DNA of 64,000 nt from Sipunculus nudus (lineage: Eukaryota > Annelida > Sipuncula > Golfingiida > Sipunculidae): contig CM049307.1 in NCBI GenBank assembly GCA_026874595.1, forward strand, positions 48,333,678-48,397,677, given 5' to 3'. Positions 24,566-37,085 of this stretch are shown here, piece after piece. A program made the translations under genes and the position numbers. The notes beneath the pieces are model-generated. The model made no database searches and had not been told where the DNA came from. It was given only the letters and a program-made list of their open reading frames with translations. Position 1 is the stretch's first letter, and the number at the start of each line of letters is the position of its first letter.

Positions 24566-26040
24566 CCGTTATACGTTATTTCTCCAGGCGATAAACAGTT
24601 CTATTGATTTATCTTATGTATGCCCTTTTTGTAACAGCAGGGGTTTGATACAATGGAGCCTGCCCCGAGGTCCATCTTTTTTGTTCCTCTTTGATCCTCA
24701 ATACAAGTAAGAGTGCCTGGTTTTATATTATTAAAAGCTCTCTCCTGATTATGATGTGCTAAATGAGTGGCTGCCTGTTTTATATAATAAAACGCTTGCC
24801 TTGCCTAAAACTGAAAGCACAAGTAGATTAACAACCATAGTAAAAAAAATGATCCCTCGCATATATATAATCTTTTTTTTCTTTTAAGATTTGTTCATCG
24901 AGCGACGTTTGCATTACTGATAGATTGAAAGTACCTATTTTTACTGTGTTAAGATACAATACGCAATCGTAAAATATACCATTTAAGAATTTATTCTAGA
25001 AACCTATACACTTTGATTTATCGACTGTCAAATTTGTATGACAATCTGAGAGGTAATGGTTTCCATTATGGTTATATCTAAATATACAATCATAATTAAT
25101 CATCATTTTTTCAAAGTCATCATTATACAACGTTCCTGTATACTAAAATTCCGTGATCCTTTATATGAAAAACTAACCTTGGATATTTCATTTACTTTAT
25201 TAGTTATGTATTACTTCCGCTAAGGAGGTTATGTTCTCACCTGTGTCTGTTTGTTCGTTTGTTTGTAAGTCTGTCTGTTGCAGGATCTCTAATGCAGTTG
25301 GGATATATAACTTGGCGGAGGTCTGCGCTCCTTATGTTCAATTCTATTTATAGGCTTAGAATTGCTTTAATTGGACTTTACTGACATGATGGCGTCTAAG
25401 TGCCTTTTAACTCACAATCCCTAGTTACTTATTAAGTAGCCTGTTAATTGGCACTATTGCCCAAGTAACATTGTTTGTTGAACCTATCACGCGTTTAGAT
25501 AGTTATTATTGAAATATAGGACAAATACAATATGGAAAGATTTGTCTGGAAGATTGAATGCAAGATGTTTTAAAGGGCCTATCCTGATATCTAGCCTCAA
25601 TTAACTAAAAATAATCACTGGAACCTTCCATAAAAATAAGCCAGATTTCGCCGAACTCAGGTACACTGGTTGTTCGTTTTGTTTATAACCCCTAAATAAT
25701 AATAAACATATTCAGGAAGGACACCTAGCGGTAACTTGTTTTTTTTTTCAACTTGGGCGCATGTAACATGATTACTGATAGCTTATAGATAGGTCATATT
25801 TCCGTCACCGAGGCATTATACGAATCTTTCTTAGCCGCAGTTAGCCGAAGTTTATGACTATATATGCACGCATAGTAAGCCAGAAATCACATTAATTCGA
25901 CAGATAAAGCAGGTGAATAGCTGGCTTTAAAATAATCTATCACCAAAGGGGTTTCGAAAAAGAAGGGTATGAAAACCATATTATGAGCTAGCAGTTCGGT
26001 GGCTCAGGGACAAACATTCGATTAAAATTGTTATGGGGTG
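24566..26040. other. Non-coding, nothing recognised
   Basis: Short GTTTGTTCGTTTGTTTGT-like run near 25247 only. No gene is supported. Confidence 0.5.
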
Positions 26041-26118
26041 ACTTGTGCGCCACCGACATGGGTTCGAATCCCGGATCGGCCCAGAATTTTCCCCTGAATA
26101 ATTTGTCTTCGTAACAAA
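26041..26118 (+). mobile_element. tRNA-like SINE, family 2 copy 1
   Basis: GACTTGTGCGCCACCGACAT, then the B-box GGGTTCGAATCCC, then GGATCGGCCCAGAATTTTCC and a TTTGTCTTCGTAAC tail. This matches copy 2 280 bases downstream with only a few substitutions. A clear A-box at the expected distance is missing, so this copy is truncated or rearranged. Confidence 0.65.
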
Positions 26119-26227
26119 ATGGGGGTTTGTCCAATGTGACGGTAAACTTTGTGGCCAAGGGAATAAGCTCACCAGTGTGACTCCTGGGATAATTAGTCTT
26201 GTTCTGATAGCAGAACGTTCATAAGAA

Positions 26228-26241
26228 GGGGGGGGGGGGGG
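26228..26241. repeat. Poly-G tract (14 bases)
   Basis: G run between the two family-2 SINE copies. Confidence 0.9.
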
Positions 26242-26295
26242 TGTTACGGGGTGACATAAAAGCCGACAGAACTGTTTCGCTATTGAAGCTTGCTT

Positions 26296-26398
26296 TTCTA
26301 GCGAAGCGGTTGGTACGCATGACTTGTGCGCCACCGACATGGGTTCGAGTCCCGGATCGGCCCAGAATTTTCCCCTCAACAATTTGTCTTCGTAACAA
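26296..26398 (+). mobile_element. tRNA-like SINE, family 2 copy 2
   Basis: An A-box-like TAGCGAAGCGGTTGGTACGC (about 26299) is followed by the same GACTTGTGCGCC unit and B-box GGGTTCGAGTCCC as copy 1, giving tRNA-like spacing. The shared 78 bases run 26321-26398. The nearby minus-strand frames are shadows of these copies. Confidence 0.7.
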
Positions 26399-28561
26399 CA
26401 TGCTGTTCGTAAACAACAAAGACTCTTATATTATAAGAAGCTACTAGTAAAAACTAGGACATTTAATCTAGAGATATCTCAACAATCGTCGCAAGAAGGC
26501 TAAAACATCTGAGTGTAAATTTTGTTTGTCTAAAAAAATTCTCCTACCTCATCAAAGCCAAAATTTACTGGAAAAATTGCAAAACGTATGGTACCTGAGG
26601 ATAGAGTTTTTTAAAAACAGTTTCGCATGTTCGAGGTTAAGAATTGTTCGAGAACATATATACAGTTGTCTCGCTTATCTTGAAGTCATAATTTTTTAAA
26701 ACACTGTAGTACAAAAACATAAGTTTAGAATGACTAAGGAACTATGATGAGTCGCGATATAGTCCGCGGCAATCAACCACTTAATATCCAAGTAAATAAG
26801 GAAATTATGAAATTCGACAGAACTGTAAATGTTAAATTTTTAAACAGTCAAATTTCAAAAACTAGCTTTGAAATGGTTAAAAGAGAAACCATGGTACATA
26901 TTAAATCGTAGAAAGGACTGTATCAGCTGCTTACTCTGCCTTATTCCCAGTAATTTCCACTGCCAACTCTACCGATGGCATTTTCACTTCCGCTAATTGC
27001 AGCTGCTTTTCTACGTAGAGAGGTTTCGCCCGGGTTGTGCCTGCTAGCTATTTTTGTAAACTAAGTGCAGTAGGCACTTTTGCTGCCAATTAACCTAGTA
27101 TCAATGGAACGACAATAAAAATCACGTTGAATGAAATTACATGACTTACATAAATTAACTTTCACTGTTCCCTAGGTTTGATAGCATTAGCCTTAAAATA
27201 AATCTTTATCCATATTTTCTCCGAAAGAAGGGTTTCGTTGAATCAAAATGCACCTGCATTATCGGTAATTTGATGAAACTTTAAATATTTAAAAATGAAA
27301 TAACTGACACACGGTTACTCTAGATTAATAAAATACTCTTCCTTCATTTGAGGAGGTACATTTCCCTCTTGACTAGGAACTGTATACTTTCACGTCATGC
27401 ACTCAGTGAGGTGTAAATTCCTCTTCGATAAACGAAAAACGATACTTACATCAATATATAAAATATTAGATGAGGTATCATAAAAATCCTACATTTGGTA
27501 TCTTGTTGAATATTGTACGATAGACTTATTGAGAAATGTAAAGCAGATTACAGAATTCTATTGGTCTTATACCAAAGAAAGTATTCTTAACAAATATATA
27601 TATGGGATATATAACTAAAACAAATATGTATTTGCAGGATTCTAACACCTTTGTAAATGCAATCTCATCCTCCTCTTCTCTCTCATATAATGAGGTATTA
27701 TTTAAAAAGGCTTACATACCCCTCTCCTTACCTTTTTATTCACTTTCAAATTTTTTTCTCTTAAGTATATCAAATAATGCATCTTCTTCTCTCTAATGTT
27801 TATAACACAAATGTGGACACAGAGAATAAACAATTTTATCATGTTTGTTAAAAAAATACTTGTGGAAATATTTAATGCCAATGTAAACCGACTTGAAATA
27901 TCCAAAAACATACTAAAATTATGGATATAGATAAGAATATCCGCAAATATTGAAAAAAATGTGTGGTCAGTGCCTACAGGTGTGCCTCCGCCAAGAGTCC
28001 AGTCAAACTTTCTATACCCTACACAGAATAGGCCTATGTGTGTCACGGTTCACCACGTTTGGACAACAGCTAAGTAAAAGACGTCAAAGACTGTCCTTAT
28101 TTATGTGACTGCAAACAGACGAACCAACCAAGCAAGTAACCAACCAAATGAAAAACATTCCCTCGCCACCTGGCGCAGCTATTATTTTGTAAACGTCCAA
28201 GAATTCATTTAAGCTTCAGAACGATGCCTGAATAAGCAAAGGTCAGCCATGTGGAAGAATGAACCTGCATGGCTCATAGGCTAATTGCAGCTGCTTTTGA
28301 AAAGTTAAAGAATTTATTATTTCATAATTATACATAATTCATAATTAACTTCAAAGGAAAAACTCTTTGTGAAGAAAAAAACAACTAGTCCTTTGGTCTA
28401 TTAGTTATATTTATGTGAGTAAAACTGGTAATAAATAACTTCAAAGCCCGTAGCGTTATGTCTGCCCGACTAATTCCACTATTCGGACTTATTTACCTGG
28501 AAAGATGAAAAGATCGGGGAATTAATAAGCACCAGTAGAGATTATCAAATGTTCCACTCGG
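26399..28561. other. AT-rich non-coding, nothing recognised
   Basis: No domain in the frames at 27602-28046. No repeats beyond short A/T runs. Confidence 0.5.
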
Positions 28562-28569
28562 ATCTGTAC

Positions 28570-29345
28570 CAGACATGCGGTGATTACGTGGTATATGTAA
28601 TCGATTACGATTACGATTACTCTGACAATAAATGATTACGATTACAATTACGATTACCAAAATAAATTCATGTAATCGATTACGATTACGATTAGTTTAT
28701 GATTACATCAAAAAGTAATCATGATTACAGCCGCGATTACAAACCATAATATTGTCATAAGGTTATGCAAGAATTGTATACTCTAACCTTTATTCAATGC
28801 ATCAAAGAAAAAAAACACAGTATACAGATCCAATAGTTAGTCTCATCAAGATATGAGACAGATAAAATAGTCTGAAGAATATGATTTATATCATTTCAAA
28901 TGCTTGTTGCACATTATAAACATAAGTCTTGATTTTATGATTTCGCAGGGTTGGTCAAAGAAATTTCAACTGCGGGGTAGGGGCGGGTCTTGGCTAAATG
29001 CTGGTTATGCGGGGCAGGGCGTGCTACATGATTGAAATAGGGTTTCTGCGAGTCAAAAATATGATTGTAGTAACAGTGATCACCTTTACCAAAATATAAT
29101 GTCCATGTAATCATCCTCCGCCCTCCCCCACTATTCAGAGAATGATAGTTATATATTGTAAATGAAAAATATTTAAAAGAAATTACAAACTTTGGTTCCA
29201 TTTATGAGTTTACAATAAAATATATCTAAACCTGCTTTAAAATTAACTTATACTGGAAACATACCTTATTCTCTAAAATTTTATACTTAATTGTAATATA
29301 TGTGAAATGTGATGAAGAATATATATTTGAAATATGTCATGCAGA

Positions 29346-29421
<76 letters not shown>

Positions 29422-29953
29422 ATGTATGTGTGTCCCCTGTCATCTCCTCACCCTGGATGATAAATGGACGCCACTGTCAGGAGGTAATTAGCAGGTGAAT
29501 ATTACCTGCCTTTCTATAACTGCTCAGTTGAGCACTTCACCATAGTCTTGACCAAGTTATGATGACTCTACTAAATATGATAGAAATTTAATTTAAAAAT
29601 GCTGATTTTATCTATTCCTCTCTTATTTCACCTCAGAATGCTCACACAAAAAATCCACCTAGCTTCCATTAGATACATGTATTACCTAAGTATGCTATGG
29701 TTGCTGTCAGGAGTCACAACAGCTGCATACTTCAGTTTTTAATCAGTTTTAAACATGAAAGATAAGTGATTAAGGAAACATTAACTGTAGCTCTTTAAAA
29801 TTGGAAAATACAAAAGTAATCAATGTAATCATATCTAATTATCTTGATTACGATTACATTGGGAGAGTAACTGATTACAATTACTTTCCTTTCAAAATAA
29901 ATGTAATCGATTGTAATCAATTACGATTACTGATTACGATTACCCCATGTCTG
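28570..29953. mobile_element. hAT-type non-autonomous transposon with GATTAC end arrays
   Basis: The 1384-bp element is bounded by an exact 8-bp target duplication ATCTGTAC (28562-28569 and 29954-29961). Termini are inverted: CAGACATGCGGTGAT at left and, on the other strand, CAGACATGGGGTAAT at right. An 8-bp duplication and CAG-starting ends are hallmarks of hAT elements. The left 175 bases hold 12 GATTAC and 3 GTAATC words. The right 140 hold 6 and 4. In hAT elements such subterminal repeats are usually transposase-binding sites. The interior has a (TA)n run and no transposase frame, so it depends on another element for movement. Confidence 0.9.
29349..29414. repeat. (TA)n microsatellite inside the hAT element
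   Basis: About 33 TA units. Confidence 0.98.
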
Positions 29954-29961
29954 ATCTGTAC

Positions 29962-31415
29962 ATTTATTTAGTAGTGAATGTAATAACCATCATAGATTCG
30001 CAAACACTAAGTTTACTTCAAGCGCTCACATGCATTAATATGTTTTTATTTATGACCAATCACCGCCGGTCATCATGAGGTCGCAGCCAATCAGATAACT
30101 CTAAACGACCTTACGCCATTTCATGCTCATCCTGCAAAACGTGAAGTATTTATCGTGTTTTTTAAAGTAACCTGTTACCGCCCTGTAGAGCGGCTACATC
30201 TTAATTCATTTTGTTGAAAGTAAACGGGTTATAAATATCATCAAATACATTCAATGTGAGTATGAGAGGGTATATTTAAATTAATCCCTCCTGTAATGAA
30301 GACGAGCTTGATGATACTGGTTTAAAAAAATTATGAGGGAACAGCCATCCAAGCTAACACTTACTCGCTCCACAGGCGCGTCAAATATGGGGACAAACGC
30401 ATTTAAGAAAAGTCGGTTTTTATCAAATATCAAATTTGAAATAATAACGATTTTAGTAAACCGCTCAAATGGTTTACATGAAATAATATCATAAGATAAA
30501 CAGACAAGTAGCAAGCAATCAATGAGTTATGGAAATATATTTATATATATTAATGTCTGACTCATTGGATTTTATGCCATTAGGCCAGTATATACAAAAG
30601 ACCCTTTTTTCGTTGACGCAGATGTAAATTTCATTCCTATTTTTAAAGATTACATTAACAAACCCAGGAAAAGCAAATTTACTTGTTTTCGTCAACCTAA
30701 CAATATTGACATCACTGCCACACGACCTTTAAGAAAAGGTAATAGACCAATGCATGTTATCGCCAGCGGTGCTCAATTGCATATTGTCTCCTCACAGACG
30801 TCGCCTGGGCTCGCCCAGACATGCTAAAATAATTTGCTACTGCTTCTTCAAGCCGGACTGGGAGGATTAGTCGGCGAGTCGTTAGGTGCGGAACTGTAAT
30901 ATATTGAATCAACAATAAAAACGGAAAGAGAAAGCCATGAGAACTGTTTTAGCTGAAACGAAGACTGACGCGAAATCAAATAAACCATTAAAGCATGAAC
31001 GCACAGTGAATATGGGAAAATATTAACCCTTTTTATTTCTTGTTTCAAAGCTTATATAGCTTATATATATGGTATTCGGCTCGGGACTCAAACATGGGTT
31101 TATCAGCTTATGTCTGGGCTGGCTTGCCCGCAGATTTCAGATACTAACATCGCTGTTTGTGACCACACACATGCTTTGTTGTCCAATTTCTGATCGAACA
31201 AAAGAAACACCTATTTCAGGTACATTATACTTAAAACTGCGGGCCTGTATAATATAAACAAGGCTGGATTTAGATGGACACGGAGCGCGCCCTCTGCGAT
31301 TAAAACATCATAGAGAGAGAATAGTGTACGTTTTATACCGAAAGGCAGGGCCGGGTTTTGCGTATCGCACGGTTTTGTTTCCAAAACTTCTGGAAGCGAG
31401 AGACAGCAGTTCTAC
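29962..31415. other. Non-coding; CCAAT pair and a CTGGGC palindrome
   Basis: GACCAATCACC (about 30056) and GCCAATCAGA (about 30088) are two CCAAT boxes 32 bases apart, as in promoters or enhancers, but no TATA or open frame follows. CTGGGC-TC-GCCCAG is at 30805-30818. No gene is supported. Confidence 0.35.
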
Positions 31416-31470
31416 CAGACCCCCCCCCCCCCCCCAAAAAAAAAAAAAAAAGATTTTGTATCCACCCCTT
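31416..31470 (-). repeat. GGGGYGGAT/poly-G dispersed repeat, copy 2
   Basis: Read on the minus strand: AGGGGTGGATACAAAATCTT, a T run, then a long run of G and TCTGG. Lead and G run follow the layout of the copies at 8931 and 48109. Confidence 0.5.
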
Positions 31471-32828
31471 ATAAATGTTTCAGGCGCTACCCGTCATCCC
31501 TGGCCGCCCTTCATATATCACACTGGTAGACTGACAAGAATCGGGATCTCTCTGGTGACAGGGTTATTTTCAACACGCAAGTGGCAGTTGTGTTGATACT
31601 GTTAACAAGCCTTCGCTACCTTCATTAGAAAACATCGGTCACCTTGCGCTGCCGTTCAAATGATTAGCTCCCTTATTATCATGACAAACCCTGCATAATT
31701 CCGCAGATTTCTAATGCCATGTCTACACGAATGTATTTTTGAAGCACTCAGCTTGTGGCTTATTTAATGGACCACAAACAGCGGTGGTCACTGACGGTCG
31801 ACATTTTCCAATACCCTTGATGTCAGTTTATCCGTGAGCGAAAGCCCTCCATATTTTCAAGAGTCTGATTGCTAGGTCTCCCTGTTTGCTTTGGATTGCA
31901 GAACATTCAAGCGTTCATTTCCATACGCCACTTACAATATATTTGGGGTGTTACAGGACCTACTGCCAGAGGGCCTAGACCAGTTTACTTTCCTTGCGTT
32001 GTCTTTGATCAGGCGACAGCTCCCCTGAGTGCCAGTTCCACACACGAACATGTAACTTGTCACATTTAGATTCGGAATATAAAACTTCGGGCCTATGCTG
32101 TATCGTGAAATTAACATTGCATGAATGGAGCACTAGCATTTTATTTTGCTAACGTCGGTATGTATACCCAATTCAGGACATGAGACAAAATTAACGGTTT
32201 TAAAGATACTCAGGTATACATCGATGGAAAAAATTAAAAATCCAGTTATTAATTTCAGCAGCGTCATGCATGCAAGAACGAAGCAAATGATGTTATCAAT
32301 GCAAATCATTTCTAGTTTAGTAAAAAAATAAATAATGATATAAGATGAGCTCCTATTTCCCTTTTAAGTAGTTTTAAGCTGCTTTGGGTAATTTGCAGCG
32401 TGATGGTAACTGCAATCCCTTGATTGTGATATTTTTTTTTAAAACCACTCACATCTAGCATAAAATTGGCTATAACAGTAGGGATTCTCCACATCAAAAC
32501 GCTTTTTATCACTCCTTTATCGATGTATATTTTTGCCTCTCTTGGTACGCAAGGGAAGTTAATGAAAGTCAAGTGATATTAATAATAGAACACCTTGAAT
32601 AATGCATCATGAAAACAGGCAAATCCCAAGGGGGTAAGGTCGGCTGCTCCCTCTCTCGTGGAGTGAAATAGCCTTCAGGGTGAATTGACCTATCCATGAA
32701 CTCTATATGACCTCAATCGCATATTCATTCCATGAATAATCATAAGCATTGGACTAACGATCAACCAATCAGGTGACCTTAAACATTGTCAAGCGTCAAT
32801 CATCCGACAAAAACGAAATTTTGCATAA
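31471..32828. other. Non-coding; balanced stretch at 31730-32070
   Basis: The 31730-32070 part is repeat-free with balanced composition and could be regulatory, but it holds no strong motif cluster. CAACCAATCAGGTGACC near 32763 is a CCAAT/E-box pair. No gene is supported. Confidence 0.35.
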
Positions 32829-32848
32829 TTTGACAGAGCTCTGTCAAA
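32829..32848. promoter_or_regulatory. Perfect 20-bp palindrome
   Basis: TTTGACAGAGCTCTGTCAAA is fully self-complementary. Each half carries TGACAG, the TALE-homeodomain core. A perfect 20-mer palindrome is expected by chance less than once in ten windows of this size. Confidence 0.6.
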
Positions 32849-33101
32849 CAGAACACGTGTAGTCTGTAAATACTACCAGTACCCATGTCGGCATGTTTTC
32901 CGGAATATTTTATTATACGAAGGAGATAGTATAAAAAGTTTCTAGGCTATCGGTTTCGGGAGCCACTCCTCCGACTACCGAGTGAATAATAATGTCTTAC
33001 CTGGCACATAATTCGTATGGGACAAATAATCCAATATATATTGCAACACAGTTCATATATGACTGCGATATAGTAAACAATAGTCAGGTGATACAAGTTG
33101 A

Positions 33102-33149
33102 TGACGTCAGTCAATACGACGTCATGCGCCATCGCCCTTTGTGACGTCA
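33102..33149. promoter_or_regulatory. Cluster of three CRE-type sites
   Basis: TGACGTCA (33102-33109), CGACGTCA (33117-33124) and TGACGTCA (33142-33149) lie within 48 bases. TGACGTCA is the CREB/ATF consensus. A cluster like this is typical of cAMP-responsive promoters or enhancers, though no transcript start is evident nearby. An open minus-strand frame (32947-33186) overlaps without a domain. Confidence 0.5.
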
Positions 33150-36100
33150 TTATTATGTTATAATCAGCTCTCGCTACCATGGGCATGGAAGTCCATACGA
33201 GTAGGAGCGTTTTGGGGGCTCATTAAAATAATAAGTTAAAAGGGCGGAGCATTTGGGCTGTGGTGGATCGGTCAATTGGAGAGTTATGCATTGGCAAACA
33301 TAAACTAAAGTAGGAACCATTAAAGAAACACCATGAAACTTCCATAACAAACATTGACAAAACTTAAGAGTCTCAATATTTGAGCCGTTTTGAATGAAGA
33401 CTCCATACTCACAACAATGGTGGTTTCAATGAATGTGCAAAATGAATTTTTAAGAGGTCTACCACTAGAGCGCATACATCCGCCAGGACAAAACAGCATA
33501 CATTCTACTAGATCTGACCCCTGTATCCGGATATGCACCAAAGATTAATAAGGTCTTCTCATGGAACATGTTCAAACCCTCCGAAACAGGTACATTGTGT
33601 TTTTTTTTTCACAATCCTGACCACAGGAACAATCAAACAGACAAATGGACACAGATGAAAACATAACCTCATTTGCGGAAGTAATATTTATATTATAAAC
33701 CAAAAAGGAAAAAGGAAAACATTACACACGAAATTAGTAAAATTTATGGTCTATTAATTACAGGAATTGATTCAATGAGAACCAGGACAAACATGCAGAC
33801 ACGGGTATAACATAACCATCCAGGCAGCGTTAATTAATAAGCGGAGAATGAGTTATAGAGAAAATAAATTAGCATGAAGCTTAAAAGTATGGTACATCCT
33901 CGAACGGAGTGCAAAATGCTGACTTGAAGCCTTTTGCGTTTAATATAGAACGTGGGCGAGAACCCTCATGCGGCACTTTGTTGTTGACTGAACGGGAAGC
34001 CTTGTTCCCAATTGGTGTTTTATAAACCGTCAACCATAGTTACAAGACATTCAAATTGTATGAAAATTAAACATATAATAAACTGGCATCAAGAGTTAAT
34101 AATACATTTTCTCAACAACAGTAGGTTATGGATATTAGGTATACCGAGTTAACGATGGGTTTTCTTTCGATAGGATCTTGCTTGCTTCCGCCCTGTATTG
34201 TGAACAGTGTACAGGAAGGAGTGCGGTATAAAATCGACAGTCCATAAAATATAAGATAACCTATAGTCTAGCTTATATATCACCAATATACTTTAGAAGT
34301 ATCTCGTGGCTGCTAAGACCAGAATTCATTCTTCAGTGTCACATTGAGTACAAAGGTGATTTAATTTCAACAAAGCCAGACAGAGGTCTAAACACAATTG
34401 TAATGAAAATAAACTTTGTTTTATGTCCAAGGGTATGTTTTGTGGGACAAGACGAGTTCAGTGTCTTTTCGATTTCGCTCGATAGTCTGTAACAATACAG
34501 AAATAGGATAAATTGTAAGCCAGCTGGGTATACCCTATTGTTATATGCTTCGGTCATCCGACGAACCTTCCAACGCATTTGCAACCCCTTCCTTGTACGT
34601 ACAATACGGGGTATCAGTATGCATGGCAGAATAAAGCTCCATTCCTTAAGATGAAGAGAGATATTTATTTTGCGAAAAAAATATTTGTGTATAGCTAACG
34701 TGCTATATTAAATTGATATTATCATTGAAAAAAATGCCATTTGGTATAAGCGTAATGATTAAACTGCAAGATTATGAAAACCAGCATTTAGCATAATGTC
34801 CAATCGTAATTTGTGCTGCCTGAATATTAAACAGGATGCACTGGACAACAGAACTAATCACATCCAATCTAAATAGCAATCTGAAAACGAATAAAAGGAA
34901 AAACAAAGATAGCTTGTAACAAGTTGAATGGACATAGTTGATGTATTAACCTCATGTATACTGAAACAAGCAATTTGATGTATTGAGACTTTTTCCCTTG
35001 AAACATCAGATTCTTTCTATTTAGAAAATGTTGTCTTAAATGATTGATGTTTAACCTTCGGGTTACAGATAACCCACGTAATACACGGTTAAGGCATCAG
35101 AGGGGATATTAATAGTGGAATACCATGACTTTGTTTCTCATGTTGAATGGTTGCGGAAGTGGGACGATGAATCACAATGCTCAGCGTCAAAGTCAAGGTC
35201 GAAACATGCAGGGCAGAAGAAGTTTCTCCAAGTTAACTATAGTGGCGTTGGTTCATTATTGAACGCTGCGAGTTAGAGGATGAAACAAAACTGAAAAAAT
35301 GTGTCCGTGACGTCAGGGTGTTTTTTTAACCGGACTGTCGGCCCCTCGGGCCAGCCAATACTACTCTCGTTTAGTTGGCGGGGGCCAGGGAGTAAGATTA
35401 CATTCTTTTTCGTCGGGAATGACAAAGTTGGAGGCCAGGGCAACTTGTTTTATTGCAAATACCTGATTATATCAAAAGCAAAGGGAGGGATATTGAGCTT
35501 CACTAACAGTAAACTTTTCCTTGAGGGCTAGGCATTAGATAATATCGACTTCGCACCCTCAAGCGCTTACTATTGATACAGACAAGGATGGGTTGACTTC
35601 CCTTTATTACAGAGAGAACTTTCGTCTATGCCCCCGCTATACTGATGCATTTCTTCACTTACTCTTTGCCGTTCTCCATGCGTGTGTTCAAAATGAAGTA
35701 GGGGGCCTTCAATGTGATAAACTATTGTCAAATTTACTTCATAAAATAATTCACCAGATGACAAGGATCCCATGCGAAAATAAAACGGGACCTAGCGTCA
35801 AATACGTCGACCTGAATGGACTCGTGTTTTTTTAGGTATCTAACATTACATATATGATTGAAAATCATTCAAAGGCTTCAGGATCGTGCTCACTGGCGTC
35901 TTAACCTACCTCAAGGGTTCATTATTATACAGTTTGCCATCCCCGAGTGGCCTTTTAATTACGTATCCAATGACATTCGACGTGGTCTCTGCCCCTTAGC
36001 CATATAGGACAAGGACGTAAATCTTTATTTAACGTATCCGTACATGCCATTGACTCTGTTTTCACCGATTACTCATACAATCTGCTATATTATTTAATGT

Positions 36101-36640
36101 GTCTTTTATTAAATACATTACAATGTGTTATTACCTGTTTTGTACCTTTGGCCTTGCTGCTAATAGTTCCTTAACTTTACGGGGTTATATTATATTTTTA
36201 TTGCGGCTACGGTCACGTATTTAATATTACTAAATTATTTGCATCCATGCTTAAAGATTTTTATTCACTGTCCCTTTACCTGTAAACCGTTGTAAATAAC
36301 CATTAGCGATTTTATAAAACATCAATCACTGTTTCTTAATCCACGGTAACACATAAATGGGGCTCTTGCTCTGAAATGTCGGCTGATTCCGCTGCTGAAT
36401 TATCAGCCAGCAGTCGACGTGCCCTATAAATAATGTCATTATTCAGTACTTTAAATTTTGGCCATGCCATTTATAACGAATGCCAGTGCCTCGCCAGATA
36501 TAATCACACAAGTTTTAAAAGAAATACTGAAAGAATTAACACATTTACGTTCTTGTCGCATTGTTCTAGTGTTCGGCTTTTCCATCTCAGCTCGGATATG
36601 ATTTATGTTGGCTCATAGAAATAGGATATAGGCTGGCTCA
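33150..36640. other. Non-coding, nothing firm recognised
   Basis: Contains a CCACTAGAGCGC word (33462-33473), one base from the CTCF core, and GTGACGTCAGG near 35308. Frames at 33320, 34339, 35301, 35570 and 35593 have no domain. No gene is supported. Confidence 0.4.
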
Positions 36641-37085
36641 TTAATTGCGCTGCTACGTAACCGTACCATTTGATTAACAATGGGCGTGATGGCACCATTG
36701 GGGTGTTGTGCCGGCAAATTACAGCGACCTTTAGCGGCAAGGCACCCCAGCGTCAGCTAGTCAAACAAGCCATACCCACGTGGTCAGATCTTTACAAGAC
36801 GAACATTCACCCGCATCAATGTAGTTTATCCTTTTTTCGTTCCGAACGGATAAATATCTGGCAGCTCTGCAAGGATTCATTTTGTTTATCTGAGAAAGCT
36901 TGGGGCGCAGACGAGCGGAAAACTTCACTAATTGTAGACCCCCCACTATAAGATATATTATCTTTTACCTGGAAAAACCTGGTAACCCAAACCCCTTTTT
37001 CGGTGGCTTCGGTCTTTATGCCTCGTTTAACTGACTCTGTAACAACACAGATTGTGTGAGGTATCCTGTATCTGTGGCTCGTCAA
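36641..37085. other. GC-balanced block open in three frames
   Basis: Three overlapping frames (36670-36951 plus, 36761-36946 minus, 36816-37085 minus) reflect relatively high GC. None shows a known domain or splice signals at both ends. A conserved non-coding element is the simpler reading. Confidence 0.25.

Noticed and set aside
28580-28745. GATTAC array considered as a CRISPR or telomere-like array
   Set aside because: Repeats are six bases, irregular and lack spacers, and they lie inside hAT ends with an 8-bp duplication.
33462-33473. CTCF-like site CCACTAGAGCGC
   Set aside because: One mismatch in the core and no other sites in pairs or conserved context. Such a hit is expected by chance.
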